DNA of 64,000 bases, taken from NCBI GenBank assembly GCA_036652055.1, contig JAVVWP010000002.1, positions 26,786 to 90,785 of the forward strand. The letters are read 5' to 3'. Under the pieces are notes generated by a model. That model made no database searches and was not told the DNA's origin. It saw nothing but the letters and a program-made list of their open reading frames with translations. The DNA is from Fimenecus sp036652055 (GTDB taxonomy: Bacteria; Bacillota; Clostridia; Oscillospirales; Acutalibacteraceae). Shown here in pieces: positions 53,704 through 63,052 of the stretch. The stretch's first letter is position 1. Each line of letters begins with the position of its first letter. The position numbers were made by a program, and so were the translations under genes.

Positions 53704-54981
53704 ATGGAAATAATGCCCAAAGTTACAAAAATTGATGATAAAATACGACTTTTAACTATAAAAACTAATATGTTTAAAACAGGAATAATATCATTCAGTT
53801 TAAGTCTTCCGATTTATGAAAAAACAGCGGAGGATTTAGTTCTTACAAATTATCTCAGCCATTCAAATAAAACTTATAATACTACGGGTAAGCTTTCTGC
53901 AAGGCTTGAAGAATTATATGGTGCTTCGCTTTCAAAATCTATTTCAAAAACAGGCGATTTTAATACAATCAAATTTTCTATTGTGTCGATTGATGATAAA
54001 TTAGCACTTGGTGATGAGTCTATTTCAAAAGATTGTTTAGACCTTCTTTTTGATTTGCTCTTAAATCCAAATGTTAGTGATGGAGCTTTTGCAAAAAAAC
54101 AGCTTGAAACTGAAAAAAGGCTTGTAGTTGAAAATTTGCAAAGTGAGATTAATGATAAAAGAGGCTATGCATTCAAGAGAATGCGTGAAATTATGTGCAA
54201 AGATGAGCCTTATGGTGTTACAACAGATGAGCTTTTAGAAGATGTTTCAAAGGTTACACCGCAGAGTCTTTTTAAAGCATGGGAAGAACTTTTATCTATT
54301 TCTACAATTCAAATTAATGTAATAGGCAGTATTGATGAAGAAGCGGTTATAAATTTGACAAAAGAAAAGTTTGGGCTGATAAATAAAAGAAATCCATCAA
54401 AAAATGAAACGATTTTTGTTGAAAGCTGTGACGATGTTACAGAAGTTACAGAATTAATGGATATTAATCAAAGCAAGTTAGTAATGGGATTTAGAACAGG
54501 AATGCGTAGCAAAGATGATGATTTCTATGCTACTGCGGTTATGTGTGATGTCTTTGGAGGAGGTCCTTATTCAAGGCTTTTTATGAATGTGCGTGAAAAG
54601 TTAAGCCTTTGCTATTATTGTTCGTCACGATTTATCCGCAATAAAGGCATAATGACTATTCAAAGCGGTATCGAAAAGGAAAACCGTGAAAAGGCAATAA
54701 ATGAAATTCTAAAGCAGCTTGATGTAATGAAAAAAGGCGAATTTTCAGATGACGAGCTAACCGCTTCAATAAAGGCAATTTGCGATATTTACAAAGGTGT
54801 TCAGGATACTCCCGAGGGAATAGATGCGTACCTTAGCTCTTTTTCTGATTTTTCAGAGCTTATAAGCGTAAAAGAGTATACCGATAAACTGAAAAATGTT
54901 ACAAGAGAAGATGTTATAAGGGCTGCAAACAAGCTTTCGCTTGATACGGTTTATTGTCTGGAGGGAAAAAGCAATGAGTAA
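53704..54981 (+). CDS. M16-family protein, inactive-type subunit (YmfF-like)
   Basis: A 425-residue M16 (insulinase-fold) protein of the YmfF group. It keeps the fold (RLEELYGASLSKSISKTGD, VFGGGPYSRLFMNVREKLSLCY) but lacks the zinc motif HxxEH; the corresponding place reads LSHSNKTYN. It is therefore the non-catalytic partner of the next gene product, as in two-subunit M16 peptidases. Start: ATG 53704, 9 bases after AAGGAG; GTG 53683 opens the frame but has no site. It overlaps ymfH by 8 bases. Databases may list the pair as YfmF/YfmH. Confidence 0.88.
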   Translation: MEIMPKVTKIDDKIRLLTIKTNMFKTGIISFSLSLPIYEKTAEDLVLTNYLSHSNKTYNTTGKLSARLEELYGASLSKSISKTGDFNTIKFSIVSIDDKLALGDESISKDCLDLLFDLLLNPNVSDGAFAKKQLETEKRLVVENLQSEINDKRGYAFKRMREIMCKDEPYGVTTDELLEDVSKVTPQSLFKAWEELLSISTIQINVIGSIDEEAVINLTKEKFGLINKRNPSKNETIFVESCDDVTEVTELMDINQSKLVMGFRTGMRSKDDDFYATAVMCDVFGGGPYSRLFMNVREKLSLCYYCSSRFIRNKGIMTIQSGIEKENREKAINEILKQLDVMKKGEFSDDELTASIKAICDIYKGVQDTPEGIDAYLSSFSDFSELISVKEYTDKLKNVTREDVIRAANKLSLDTVYCLEGKSNE

Positions 54982-56251
54982 TATTAAAGAAGTAAAAAAC
55001 GAACTTTTAGGTGAAAGCTATTATGAAATTGACCATTCTTCAGGGCTTAAAATTCTTGTTTATCCTAAAGAAAATTATTCTTCAACCTATGCAGTGTTTG
55101 GAACAAAATATGGTTCAATAGATAATGAATTTAAAATAAAGGGCGAAAAGGATTTTACAATAATTCCTGAGGGCATTGCTCATTTTTTAGAGCATAAATT
55201 ATTTGAAAGTGAAGACTTAGACGCATTTGAGCGTTATGCAAAAACAGGTGCATCAGCCAACGCTTACACTTCATTTGATAAAACCTGCTATCTTTTTAGT
55301 TGTTCTGATAATTTTAAAGAGTCGCTTGAAATTCTTCTTGATTTTGTTACTCACCCTTATTTCACAAAAGAAACAGTTGAAAAAGAACAGGGAATAATCG
55401 GTCAAGAAATAAAAATGTGTCAAGATGAACCATCATGGGAAACGCTTTTTTCACTTCTTCGTGCAATGTATAAGGTTCATCCAGTTAGAATAGATATTGC
55501 AGGAACGGTAAATTCTATTTCAGAAATAACAGCAGAAATGCTTTATAAATGCTATAACACATTTTACAATCTTAATAATATGGTGCTTTGCGTTGCAGGC
55601 AATGTTACAACTGATGATGTGCTAACTGTTTGCGACAAAATTCTTAAAAAAGCAGAGCCAATTGAAATTGAAAGAAGATTTCACAATGAGCCAGTTGATG
55701 TAGTTAAAAAATATACAGAGGAAAATTTGTCAGTTGCTTCTCCAATTTTCTCACTTGGATTTAAAGAAACTATGAAAACTCCAGAAATTTCTCTTAAAGA
55801 TAGCCTTTGTAGCAACATCATTTTAGATGTAGTTGCAGGAAAAACAACTGATATTTATAATGATATGCTTGAGGAAGGGCTTATAAATACTTCGTTTGAT
55901 TATGAGTTTTTTGATGGATACGGTTATGCTTGTGCATTGTTTTCAGGCGAAACTAATAATGCAGAGGAAGTTAGTAAACGGATAATCCAAAGAATTGAAG
56001 ATTTAAAGAAAAACGGAATAGAAAAAGCTGACTTTGAAAGAGTTAGAAGAAAAATTTATGGAAGAACAATAATGGCATTTAATGATATTGATGGAATTGC
56101 AAATGCACTTGTTTCTTCGTTTTTTCTCGGTGAAACGCTGTTTGATGATATGAACATTCTAAGCGAGCTAACCTTAGAAGATGTTGAAAAAAGGTTGAAA
56201 AACTCAATAGATACAAGCTGTTCATCGCTATCAGTAATTAAACCAGCATAA
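54974..56251 (+). CDS. M16-family zinc peptidase (YmfH-like)
   Basis: A 425-residue zinc metallopeptidase of family M16, the catalytic partner of YmfF. The inverted zinc motif HxxEH is in IAHFLEHKLFES (about residues 71-75), with the distant Glu in EQGIIGQEIKM. GASANAYTSFDKTCYLF is another hallmark. Start: ATG 54974, 7 bases after GGAGGG; upstream codons in the open frame belong to the overlap with ymfF. The pair is found widely in Firmicutes beside lipid and competence genes; the substrate is not settled. Confidence 0.92.
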   Translation: MSNIKEVKNELLGESYYEIDHSSGLKILVYPKENYSSTYAVFGTKYGSIDNEFKIKGEKDFTIIPEGIAHFLEHKLFESEDLDAFERYAKTGASANAYTSFDKTCYLFSCSDNFKESLEILLDFVTHPYFTKETVEKEQGIIGQEIKMCQDEPSWETLFSLLRAMYKVHPVRIDIAGTVNSISEITAEMLYKCYNTFYNLNNMVLCVAGNVTTDDVLTVCDKILKKAEPIEIERRFHNEPVDVVKKYTEENLSVASPIFSLGFKETMKTPEISLKDSLCSNIILDVVAGKTTDIYNDMLEEGLINTSFDYEFFDGYGYACALFSGETNNAEEVSKRIIQRIEDLKKNGIEKADFERVRRKIYGRTIMAFNDIDGIANALVSSFFLGETLFDDMNILSELTLEDVEKRLKNSIDTSCSSLSVIKPA

Positions 56252-56322
56252 TTTTTTCGTGCATATGTACCCCCTCAAAATAGCGATTTAATGATTTCTA
56301 AATAGAAAAGGAATGATAATAG

Positions 56323-57354
56323 ATGGATTTTTTAACTGATTATACCGCAGTCAAATTCGCAGGGTTTGAAAAAGCTATTGATGTTTATGCAACCCTTGTT
56401 GAATTTAATATCCCGTTTATCGGAGCGCATATCAGCATTAAATTTTATGGCGTGATAATAGCTATTGGATTTTTGCTGGCAGTCATCTTCGGTGGCAGAA
56501 TGGCTTATAAATGGAAGCTTGACCTCAATAAGATGCTTGATGTTTTGCTGTTTGGCACGATTGCAGGCATTATTGGAGCAAGGCTTTACTATGTTGTGTT
56601 TGAGTGGGATTATTATAGCCAGCATTTAGCTGAAATCCCTCAAATTTGGAACGGTGGAATTGCGATATATGGCGGAATTTTGGGCGGAGCAATTGCCGCA
56701 TATTTCACCTGTAAGCATAATGGGCTTAATTTCCTAAAACTGTTGGATATTGCGTCAATGAGTTTGCTCATTGGTCAAGGAATAGGTCGCTGGGGAAATT
56801 TCACCAATCAAGAAGCGTTTGGAATAAACACAACTATGCCTTGGGGCATGAGCAGTGCAAAAATTTCAAACTACATATCAGATAATCAAGAAAAATTTCT
56901 TGCAGGGGGGATAAGTGTTAATGCTGACCTTCCTGTTCATCCGACATTCCTTTATGAATCCTTGTGGTGCCTTATCGGCTTTGTTATAATCTATTTTATT
57001 TCTAAAAAGTTTTATAAGTTTAGCGGTCAATTAATTTTAAGCTATGGAATAATTTATGGGCTTGAAAGAGCAATTGTTGAGGGGCTTCGCACAGACAGCC
57101 TTTATATAGGAACAACTTCAATAAGAGTATCTCAAGTTTTATCGCTGATTATTGTACTTTTGTGTGTGGCACTTATGATTGCAAAATTCATTGAGCTTAA
57201 AAAGCACCCAATGGTATATGATCCAGTCGAAACATTACCACCCGAGGACGATTATGTTATTCCTGTAAAAGAAGAAAAAAAGAATAAAACAATTGCAAAG
57301 AAAAAACTTGCAAAAGATAAAATGAATGAAAGAATTCGCAAAAGGGAGAAATAA
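56323..57354 (+). CDS. lgt: Prolipoprotein diacylglyceryl transferase
   Basis: A 343-residue membrane enzyme that moves diacylglycerol from phosphatidylglycerol to the lipobox Cys of prolipoproteins. About seven membrane segments. The Lgt signature is GQGIGRWGNFTNQEAFG (about residues 150-166), with GARLYYVVF, GGIAIYGGILGG and HPTFLYESLW. The C-terminus has an extra Lys/Glu-rich cytoplasmic tail of about 45 residues. AAAGGAATG precedes ATG. folD begins 5 bases after the stop. The 94-residue lipoprotein at 30536 is a possible substrate. Confidence 0.96.
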   Translation: MDFLTDYTAVKFAGFEKAIDVYATLVEFNIPFIGAHISIKFYGVIIAIGFLLAVIFGGRMAYKWKLDLNKMLDVLLFGTIAGIIGARLYYVVFEWDYYSQHLAEIPQIWNGGIAIYGGILGGAIAAYFTCKHNGLNFLKLLDIASMSLLIGQGIGRWGNFTNQEAFGINTTMPWGMSSAKISNYISDNQEKFLAGGISVNADLPVHPTFLYESLWCLIGFVIIYFISKKFYKFSGQLILSYGIIYGLERAIVEGLRTDSLYIGTTSIRVSQVLSLIIVLLCVALMIAKFIELKKHPMVYDPVETLPPEDDYVIPVKEEKKNKTIAKKKLAKDKMNERIRKREK

Positions 57355-57359
57355 GTAAA

Positions 57360-58196
57360 ATGGCAAAAATAATAGATGGGAAAAAAGTGGCTGCAAGCGT
57401 CAAAGCAGAGGTTAGCAAAGAGGTTGCAGAACTTAATAAAAAAGGGATAACAATCGGTCTTGCGGTCATAATTGTAGGCGATAACAGTGCGTCAAGAGTT
57501 TATGTAAACAGTAAGAAAAAAGACTGTGCCGAGGTAGGAATTATATCATCTGAATACGCAATGCCCGACAGCACAACTATGGAAGAACTTTTAGCTCTTA
57601 TACATAAGCTTAATTGCGACGATAAGGTAAACGGAATTTTGTGCCAGCTTCCACTGCCAAAGCATCTTGATGAAAAAAAGCTGATTGAGGCTATTTCTCC
57701 AAGCAAAGATGTTGATGCTTTTCATGCAATAAATGTGGGGCATATTATGATTGGTGACCATACATTTTTGCCTTGCACCCCTGCGGGAATAATGGAAATG
57801 CTTAAATTTTATGATATTTCAGTCGAGGGCAAGGAATGCGTTGTAATCGGAAGAAGTAATATTGTCGGAAAGCCAATGGCAATGCTTTTGCTCGAGCAAA
57901 ACGGAACGGTTACTATTTGCCATTCAAGAACAAAAGATTTAAAAGAAGTTACAAAGCGAGCTGATATATTGGTTGCAGCTGTTGGAATACCACATTTTGT
58001 AAGTGGCGATATGGTAAAAGACGGAGCGGTTGTTATTGATGTCGGAATGGATAGAGATAAAGACGGAAAGCTTTGCGGTGATGTCGATTTTGAAGAAGTA
58101 GAGAAAAAAGCTTCGTTTATAACGCCTGTACCAGGTGGAGTAGGACCTATGACAAGAGCAATGCTACTTAAAAACACATTGACAGCTGTAAAATAA
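57360..58196 (+). CDS. folD: Methylenetetrahydrofolate dehydrogenase/cyclohydrolase
   Basis: A 278-residue bifunctional enzyme that converts 5,10-methylene-THF through methenyl-THF to 10-formyl-THF in the cytosol. Catalytic Lys in the YVNSKKKDC segment (about residues 48-56), folate-binding DGILCQLPLP-type stretch (NGILCQLPLPKHL), NADP-binding GRSNIVGKPMAMLLL and PGGVGPMTRAMLL near the end. AGGGAG, inside the end of lgt, precedes ATG. The length is normal. Confidence 0.97.
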   Translation: MAKIIDGKKVAASVKAEVSKEVAELNKKGITIGLAVIIVGDNSASRVYVNSKKKDCAEVGIISSEYAMPDSTTMEELLALIHKLNCDDKVNGILCQLPLPKHLDEKKLIEAISPSKDVDAFHAINVGHIMIGDHTFLPCTPAGIMEMLKFYDISVEGKECVVIGRSNIVGKPMAMLLLEQNGTVTICHSRTKDLKEVTKRADILVAAVGIPHFVSGDMVKDGAVVIDVGMDRDKDGKLCGDVDFEEVEKKASFITPVPGGVGPMTRAMLLKNTLTAVK

Positions 58197-58200
58197 ATCA

Positions 58201-58370
58201 TAATTCAGAGTTTTTGCCATCGGGTGGAAAATCTAAAGTCTTATAAAATGTTAGTTCGAATTCACACGCGCTGGGGCGTTTAAATTAAGTAATTCAGAAT
58301 TTTTTTGCCATCGGGTGGAAAATCTAAAGTTTTATAAAATGTTAGTTCGAATTCACTCGCGCGAGGGCGT
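58201..58370. repeat. Tandem ~80-nt repeat upstream of the ATC-hydrolase operon
   Basis: Two direct copies: 58201-58279 and 58290-58370, starting TAATTCAGA and ending GGGCGT. They share GCCATCGGGTGGAAAATCTA and AAAATGTTAGTTCGAATTCA almost without change. Differences cluster in a poly-T run (5 or 7 T) and in the G+C-rich end. Copy two ends in a palindrome (CTCGCGCGAG inside TTCAC...GTGAA). It ends 30 bases before the operon's first start codon. It could be an intergenic repeat or a tandem cis-regulatory RNA; sequence alone does not decide. Confidence 0.8.
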
Positions 58371-58399
58371 GAAATAATAAAAAGAGAGAGGTTATCACA

Positions 58400-58897
58400 A
58401 TGAGCAAAATTCACAACGAGCCAAAAATCACATTTTCACTTATCCAAGCAGTAAGAGGGCAGTTAGAGCAAAGGGCAAAATGGCTTTATCTTCTTTGCGA
58501 TGAGGGCAAAAAGAGAGGACTTGACCCAGTGGATTTCGGAAGTGCAGCAATCAAACGCTGTGGGCTTACACAGGGGGCAGACTTAATCAAAACAGGCAAA
58601 ACAGATTCTTTAATCGGGCTTCGCAAAACATTGTTTTCAAAGCCAGCACAGTGGATGTTTGAAATGGATATTAAAAGTTCAACAGATGATGAACTACAAA
58701 TTCATTTCCATTATTGTCCGCTTGTAAAGGCATGGCAAAAAGAGGGCTGCACAGATGAAGAAATCTCTATGCTTTGTGACATTGCAATGTGCGGTGACAG
58801 AGGAATAGGCGAGGCATATGGTGCAAAGCTTGACCTACAAAAAACGATAGCAAATGGTGATGATATTTGCCATTTAAGATATTATAAAGTCAAATAA
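58400..58897 (+). CDS. L-2-amino-thiazoline-4-carboxylic acid (ATC) hydrolase family protein
   Basis: A 165-residue cytosolic protein of the ATC hydrolase family. The characterised Pseudomonas member (AtcB) opens the thiazoline ring of L-ATC to N-carbamoyl-L-cysteine. The family look is in RGQLEQRAKWLYLLCDEG, the central FHYCPLVKAWQKEGC and the C-terminal LCDIAMCGDRGIGEAYGAKL. Cys-rich: HYCP, EGC, LCD, MCGD, and ICH near the end. GAGAGG precedes ATG. First gene of a four-gene operon that ends in a cysteine desulfidase, which agrees with a cysteine-releasing role. The exact substrate is unproven, since many family members are uncharacterised. Confidence 0.82.
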   Translation: MSKIHNEPKITFSLIQAVRGQLEQRAKWLYLLCDEGKKRGLDPVDFGSAAIKRCGLTQGADLIKTGKTDSLIGLRKTLFSKPAQWMFEMDIKSSTDDELQIHFHYCPLVKAWQKEGCTDEEISMLCDIAMCGDRGIGEAYGAKLDLQKTIANGDDICHLRYYKVK

Positions 58898-58922
58898 AAA
58901 ATACATAATAGAGGAGAGCGAC

Positions 58923-60308
58923 ATGAAACCGGTATCTAAAAAAATCATATTCTTTTATTGCCTACCACAGTTTGCTGTTGGGCTTTTTACAGTTATGCTT
59001 AATAACTACTTGATTTATTTTTATCAGCCATCAGACAAGTCAGGAATTCCAACGCTTATCACGCAAGGCGTTGTGGTTTTAGGAATTCTAACAGTAATCG
59101 GCTTTATCAAGGCACTTGGTCATATTATTGATGCGGTTACAGATCCGCTTGTTGCAGGCATCAGTGATAAATGCAAGAGTAAAAGCGGAAGGCGAATTCC
59201 ATTTATGAAATGGTCGGCAATTCCCTTTGGGCTATCGGCACTTTTGATTTATTGCGCACCATCTCAAACTCCAGGAATTCTTAACGGAGTTTGGCTTGCA
59301 GTTTTTATTTGGGCATACTATATATTCTATACACTTTATATGATACCGCACAATGCACTTTTGCCTGAAATGGTTAAAGATGAGGGCAAGCGAGTTGATG
59401 CTTATACTATGAATTCATTCTTTTTTGTTACAGGAAGTGCGCTCGGATATGTAACACCATTATTTGTAGACATAATGAAAAAAACAGGGCTTACTCCAGT
59501 AATGGCTTGGAGAGCAACTTTTGCAGTGTTTACAGTTATTGGAATAATATTACTTTTAATTCCTGCATTTACAATCAAAGAAAAAGATTATGTTAATTCA
59601 GTCAGACCAACCGTTCCGCTTATGAGTTCGCTAAAGCACGCCTTTCAAAACAAACATTTTGTAATTGTAACAATAGGTCAGCTTTTAGAGGGAACAGGAA
59701 TGGCATTCTTTCAAGCTTGCATAATGTATTACATAACAAGCCTTATGGGGCTACCAGAATCGAAATCGGTTCTAATTATGGCAACTTCTATTGGTGGCTC
59801 GTTAGTTCTTTATCCGTTTGTTAGCAAATGGGCAAAGAAAAACGGAAAGAAAATGCCTATGATTATCGGTTGTATCGTATTCTCAATTAGTGAGTTTGTT
59901 ATTTGCTTTGCAGATTTAATTCCAGGAAATCCTATGGTAAAAGCAATAGGATTTGCACTTGTTGTTTCATTCCCATTTGCAGTTCTCAACATTTTACCGG
60001 GTTCAATGATGGCAGATGTAATTCAATATGACACAATAAAAACTGGGGTAAATCAAGAGGGCGTGTTTAGTGCTGCCCGCAGTTTTGTTACAAAAATGGG
60101 TATATCAATAGCAATTATGATTGTTCCGTCATTAACAGTTATCGGAGCGGCAACAGGCGAAAATATAGGAAAAACAGGTCTTTTGCTCACAGCTATTGTC
60201 GGTGGAACTTTCTGCCTCGGGGCAACGGTTGTATTCTCGCTTTATCGTGAAAAAGAAGTTTTAGGAACAATCAGAGAAAATAAGGAAAACAAGGTGATTG
60301 AGAAGTGA
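58923..60308 (+). CDS. MFS transporter of the GPH (glycoside-pentoside-hexuronide) type
   Basis: A 461-residue transporter with about twelve membrane segments. The family motif is clear: HIIDAVTDPLVAGISDKCKS with KSGRRIPFMKW, at about residues 68-100. GPH symporters bring in sugars, sugar acids or other small polar compounds with Na+ or H+. Its place between an ATC hydrolase and an M20 hydrolase, 25 bases after the first and overlapping the second by 4 bases, suggests that it imports the operon's substrate rather than a sugar. GAGGAG precedes ATG. Confidence 0.88.
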   Translation: MKPVSKKIIFFYCLPQFAVGLFTVMLNNYLIYFYQPSDKSGIPTLITQGVVVLGILTVIGFIKALGHIIDAVTDPLVAGISDKCKSKSGRRIPFMKWSAIPFGLSALLIYCAPSQTPGILNGVWLAVFIWAYYIFYTLYMIPHNALLPEMVKDEGKRVDAYTMNSFFFVTGSALGYVTPLFVDIMKKTGLTPVMAWRATFAVFTVIGIILLLIPAFTIKEKDYVNSVRPTVPLMSSLKHAFQNKHFVIVTIGQLLEGTGMAFFQACIMYYITSLMGLPESKSVLIMATSIGGSLVLYPFVSKWAKKNGKKMPMIIGCIVFSISEFVICFADLIPGNPMVKAIGFALVVSFPFAVLNILPGSMMADVIQYDTIKTGVNQEGVFSAARSFVTKMGISIAIMIVPSLTVIGAATGENIGKTGLLLTAIVGGTFCLGATVVFSLYREKEVLGTIRENKENKVIEK

Positions 60309-61744
60309 AATACATAGGTATTGCTGTTTTAGCATTATTAGTATTATTTATTTTGGTTCTTATTGCAAACACTATAAAAGTTAGTGTAAAGGCAAGAAAA
60401 TTAACTCCTTTTAAAAAAATCTATAATGATGAAGAAATAATTAATTACGCAAATCGTCTTAAAAAGATGATTGAATGTAAAACTGTTTCGGTAAAAGACG
60501 AATATGATGATAGCGAATTTTTAAAGCTTAGAAATGTTATGTCAGAGCTTTTTCCGTTGGTTCACGAAAAATGCGAAAAGCTTACTTTTTCTGATGATTG
60601 CTGGATTTATAAGCTTTCGGGGAAAGATAAAAGCCATAATATTATGGTTATGTCGCATCATGATGTTGCACCAGTTTCGGGTGAGTGGGAGCATGGCGGA
60701 TTTTCAGGAGAAATTGCAGACGGTAAAATTTGGGGCAGGGGAACTGTTGATACAAAAACCCCTCTTTTTGCTGAATTTCAGGCTCTTGAGGAGCTTTTAA
60801 AAGATGGGTTTATGCCCCCTTGCAACCTATATATTGGTTCTTCTCATAATGAAGAAATAGCAGGAGATGGCATACCTCTTGCCCTCCAATATTTCAAAAA
60901 GAACAATATTGAATTTGATGTTGTTTTAGATGAGGGCGGAGCTATAATTGATCCTCCTCTTGGCGGAATGAAATGCGATAAATGTGCTATGATTGCAGTT
61001 CATGAAAAGGGCAGGCATAGCCTTATTTGTACTGCAAGTGAAGGCTCAAGCCATACAGGGCTTTCTGCTAACATTAACACTCCAGTTGCAAGAATAGCTG
61101 CATTTATTACAGAAATAAACACAAAAAACATATTCATTCACAAGCTTTATCCCGAGGTCAAAGAAATGTTTTCACACCTATGCCCATATACACCGTTTAT
61201 TATGAAATTGCTTTTTTCAAATCTCTGGTGCTTTGGTGGAATAATTAAAGCGGTTATGCCAAAGCTAAATCCGCAGGCAGGTGCAATGGTAGGAACAGCT
61301 TGTGCATTCAATGAAATTGAGAGCAGTAAAGACAAAAAAGCTTGCACAGTCAAAGCGTTTTTAAGATGTGTTAATGATGAAGATTTAAAAATCGACCTTG
61401 AAAACTTTAAAGCAATAGCAAAAAAATATGATATAACTATAAAAGACGGTGAGGGGTGCGAATATCACGCTCCAGCAGATATGACAAAGCCTCAATTTGA
61501 ATACACAAAAAAATGTGCTGCTCAAATTTTTCCACAGGTTGCAGTTGCACCGTTTATTTTGCCAGCAGGTACAGATGCAAGGCATTTAACAGATGTATGT
61601 AAATGCGTTTTAAGGTTTGCACCGATTGATATTGATAATAAACAGTTTGCAAGTGTACATAGTGAAAATGAAAATATTAACCTTGACGCTGTGGCAAATG
61701 CAGTTGCATTTTACAAACATTTTCTTAAAAACTATGAGGTTTAA
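60305..61744 (+). CDS. M20-family metallohydrolase, carboxypeptidase S/PM20D1-like
   Basis: A 479-residue zinc amidohydrolase with an N-terminal membrane anchor (YIGIAVLALLVLFILVLIAN). M20 residues: metal His and Asp in MVMSHHDVAPVSG, bridging Asp in GRGTVDTKTP, catalytic Glu pair in SSHNEEIAGDG, Asp/Glu in VVLDEGGAI, and the dimerisation-domain SSHTGLSANINTP. M20 members include N-carbamoyl-L-amino acid hydrolases, N-acyl amino acid hydrolases and dipeptidases. In this operon a role in freeing cysteine from its N-carbamoyl or N-acyl form is the natural guess. GTG start overlaps the transporter by 4 bases. Confidence 0.88.
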   Translation: MKYIGIAVLALLVLFILVLIANTIKVSVKARKLTPFKKIYNDEEIINYANRLKKMIECKTVSVKDEYDDSEFLKLRNVMSELFPLVHEKCEKLTFSDDCWIYKLSGKDKSHNIMVMSHHDVAPVSGEWEHGGFSGEIADGKIWGRGTVDTKTPLFAEFQALEELLKDGFMPPCNLYIGSSHNEEIAGDGIPLALQYFKKNNIEFDVVLDEGGAIIDPPLGGMKCDKCAMIAVHEKGRHSLICTASEGSSHTGLSANINTPVARIAAFITEINTKNIFIHKLYPEVKEMFSHLCPYTPFIMKLLFSNLWCFGGIIKAVMPKLNPQAGAMVGTACAFNEIESSKDKKACTVKAFLRCVNDEDLKIDLENFKAIAKKYDITIKDGEGCEYHAPADMTKPQFEYTKKCAAQIFPQVAVAPFILPAGTDARHLTDVCKCVLRFAPIDIDNKQFASVHSENENINLDAVANAVAFYKHFLKNYEV

Positions 61745-61746
61745 TA

Positions 61747-63027
61747 ATGGAAAAAAATTGTGAAAAATACAAGATGTATCTCAATATTTTAAAAGAAGAA
61801 TTAATTCCTGCAATGGGATGTACAGAACCTATTGCACTTTCTCTTGCCGCCTCTATTTGTCGCGATGCTTTAAATGATGAAATTATATCAATAAAAGCTG
61901 CAATTTGCGGAAATATAATTAAAAATGTTAAAAGCGTTATAGTTCCGAATACCAGTGGGCTAAAAGGTATAGAGGCAGCGATTGCAGCAGGCGTTATTGC
62001 AGGAAAATCAGAACTAAAATTAGAAGTTCTTTCATTAGTTTCAGAAAAAGAAAAAGAGGAAATATCAGAGTTTATCAAAAAGAAAAACATTAAGATAGTT
62101 CCTGCCACCTGTGATAAAACTTTTTATATTGAAGTTGAAATCATAGGCAAAAATCACTCTGCAAGCGTCACAATAGAGGACTCTCATACAAATATTACCA
62201 AAATCATTAAAGACGGAAAAACACTGTTTTCACAAAATGAAAAATCGGATTTAGATATTGAAATGATTACAGATAGAAAATGCCTTAATGTAAAGGATAT
62301 TGTAGAGTTTGCAGATATAGTGGATTTAAGCGATATAAAAGAAATCATATCACGCCAAATAGATTTTAATAAGGCAATTTCAGAGGAAGGTCTTAAAAAC
62401 CATTGGGGGGCTCAAATCGGAAGAATATTACTCTCTGGTGGCGATAATAGCATAGCAACCCGTGCAAGAGCAGCGGCTGCTGCTGGCTCTGATGCTCGAA
62501 TGAGTGGCTGCGAAATGCCTGTTGTAATTGTATCAGGTAGTGGAAACCAAGGAATAACTGCTTCAATTCCAGTTATTGAATATGCAAAAGAGCTTAATTC
62601 AACAAACGAAAGATTATACAAGGCACTTGTTATTTCAAATCTAATTTCAATATATCAAAAAACGGGAATTGGTCAGCTTTCGGCATTTTGCGGAGCAGTA
62701 TGTGCAGGCTGCGGTGCTGCTGCGGGGATTGCATACCTCTATGGCGATGGATATGATGTTATTAAGCACACAATAGTAAATACCTTAGCAATCACTTCCG
62801 GAATGGTGTGTGACGGTGCAAAGGCATCGTGTGCTGCAAAAATATCGTCGGCTGTTGACGCAGGAATTTTAGGATACAGAATGTATAAAGAAGGTCAGCA
62901 ATTCTATTCGGGCGATGGAGTTGTCGGTGACAGCGTCGACCACACAATTGAAAATATTGGGCGTGTCGCTCGTGATGGAATGAAAGAAACCGATAGAGAA
63001 ATAATAAATATAATGACAGGCAATTAG
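61747..63027 (+). CDS. L-cysteine desulfidase family protein (CyuA/YhaM)
   Basis: A 426-residue protein of the CyuA/YhaM (UPF0597) family, related to the iron-sulfur L-serine dehydratases. CyuA splits L-cysteine to pyruvate, ammonia and sulfide. Family blocks: PAMGCTEPIALSLAAS at the start, LSGGDNSIATRARAAAAAG, VIVSGSGNQGITASIPV, LSAFCGAVCAGCGAAAGI and SGMVCDGAKASCAAKI. The Cys in GCTEP, AVCAGCG and VCDGAK are candidate [4Fe-4S] ligands. It starts 2 bases after the M20 gene, GAGGTTT before ATG, and closes the operon. It explains the fate of the cysteine released by the upstream enzymes. Confidence 0.92.
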   Translation: MEKNCEKYKMYLNILKEELIPAMGCTEPIALSLAASICRDALNDEIISIKAAICGNIIKNVKSVIVPNTSGLKGIEAAIAAGVIAGKSELKLEVLSLVSEKEKEEISEFIKKKNIKIVPATCDKTFYIEVEIIGKNHSASVTIEDSHTNITKIIKDGKTLFSQNEKSDLDIEMITDRKCLNVKDIVEFADIVDLSDIKEIISRQIDFNKAISEEGLKNHWGAQIGRILLSGGDNSIATRARAAAAAGSDARMSGCEMPVVIVSGSGNQGITASIPVIEYAKELNSTNERLYKALVISNLISIYQKTGIGQLSAFCGAVCAGCGAAAGIAYLYGDGYDVIKHTIVNTLAITSGMVCDGAKASCAAKISSAVDAGILGYRMYKEGQQFYSGDGVVGDSVDHTIENIGRVARDGMKETDREIINIMTGN

Positions 63028-63052
63028 AAAAAATGGATTTAAACCCATAAAA

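Noticed and set aside
58201..58370. CRISPR array
   Set aside because: Only two copies of about 80 nt with a ten-base gap, no spacer-repeat rhythm and no cas genes.
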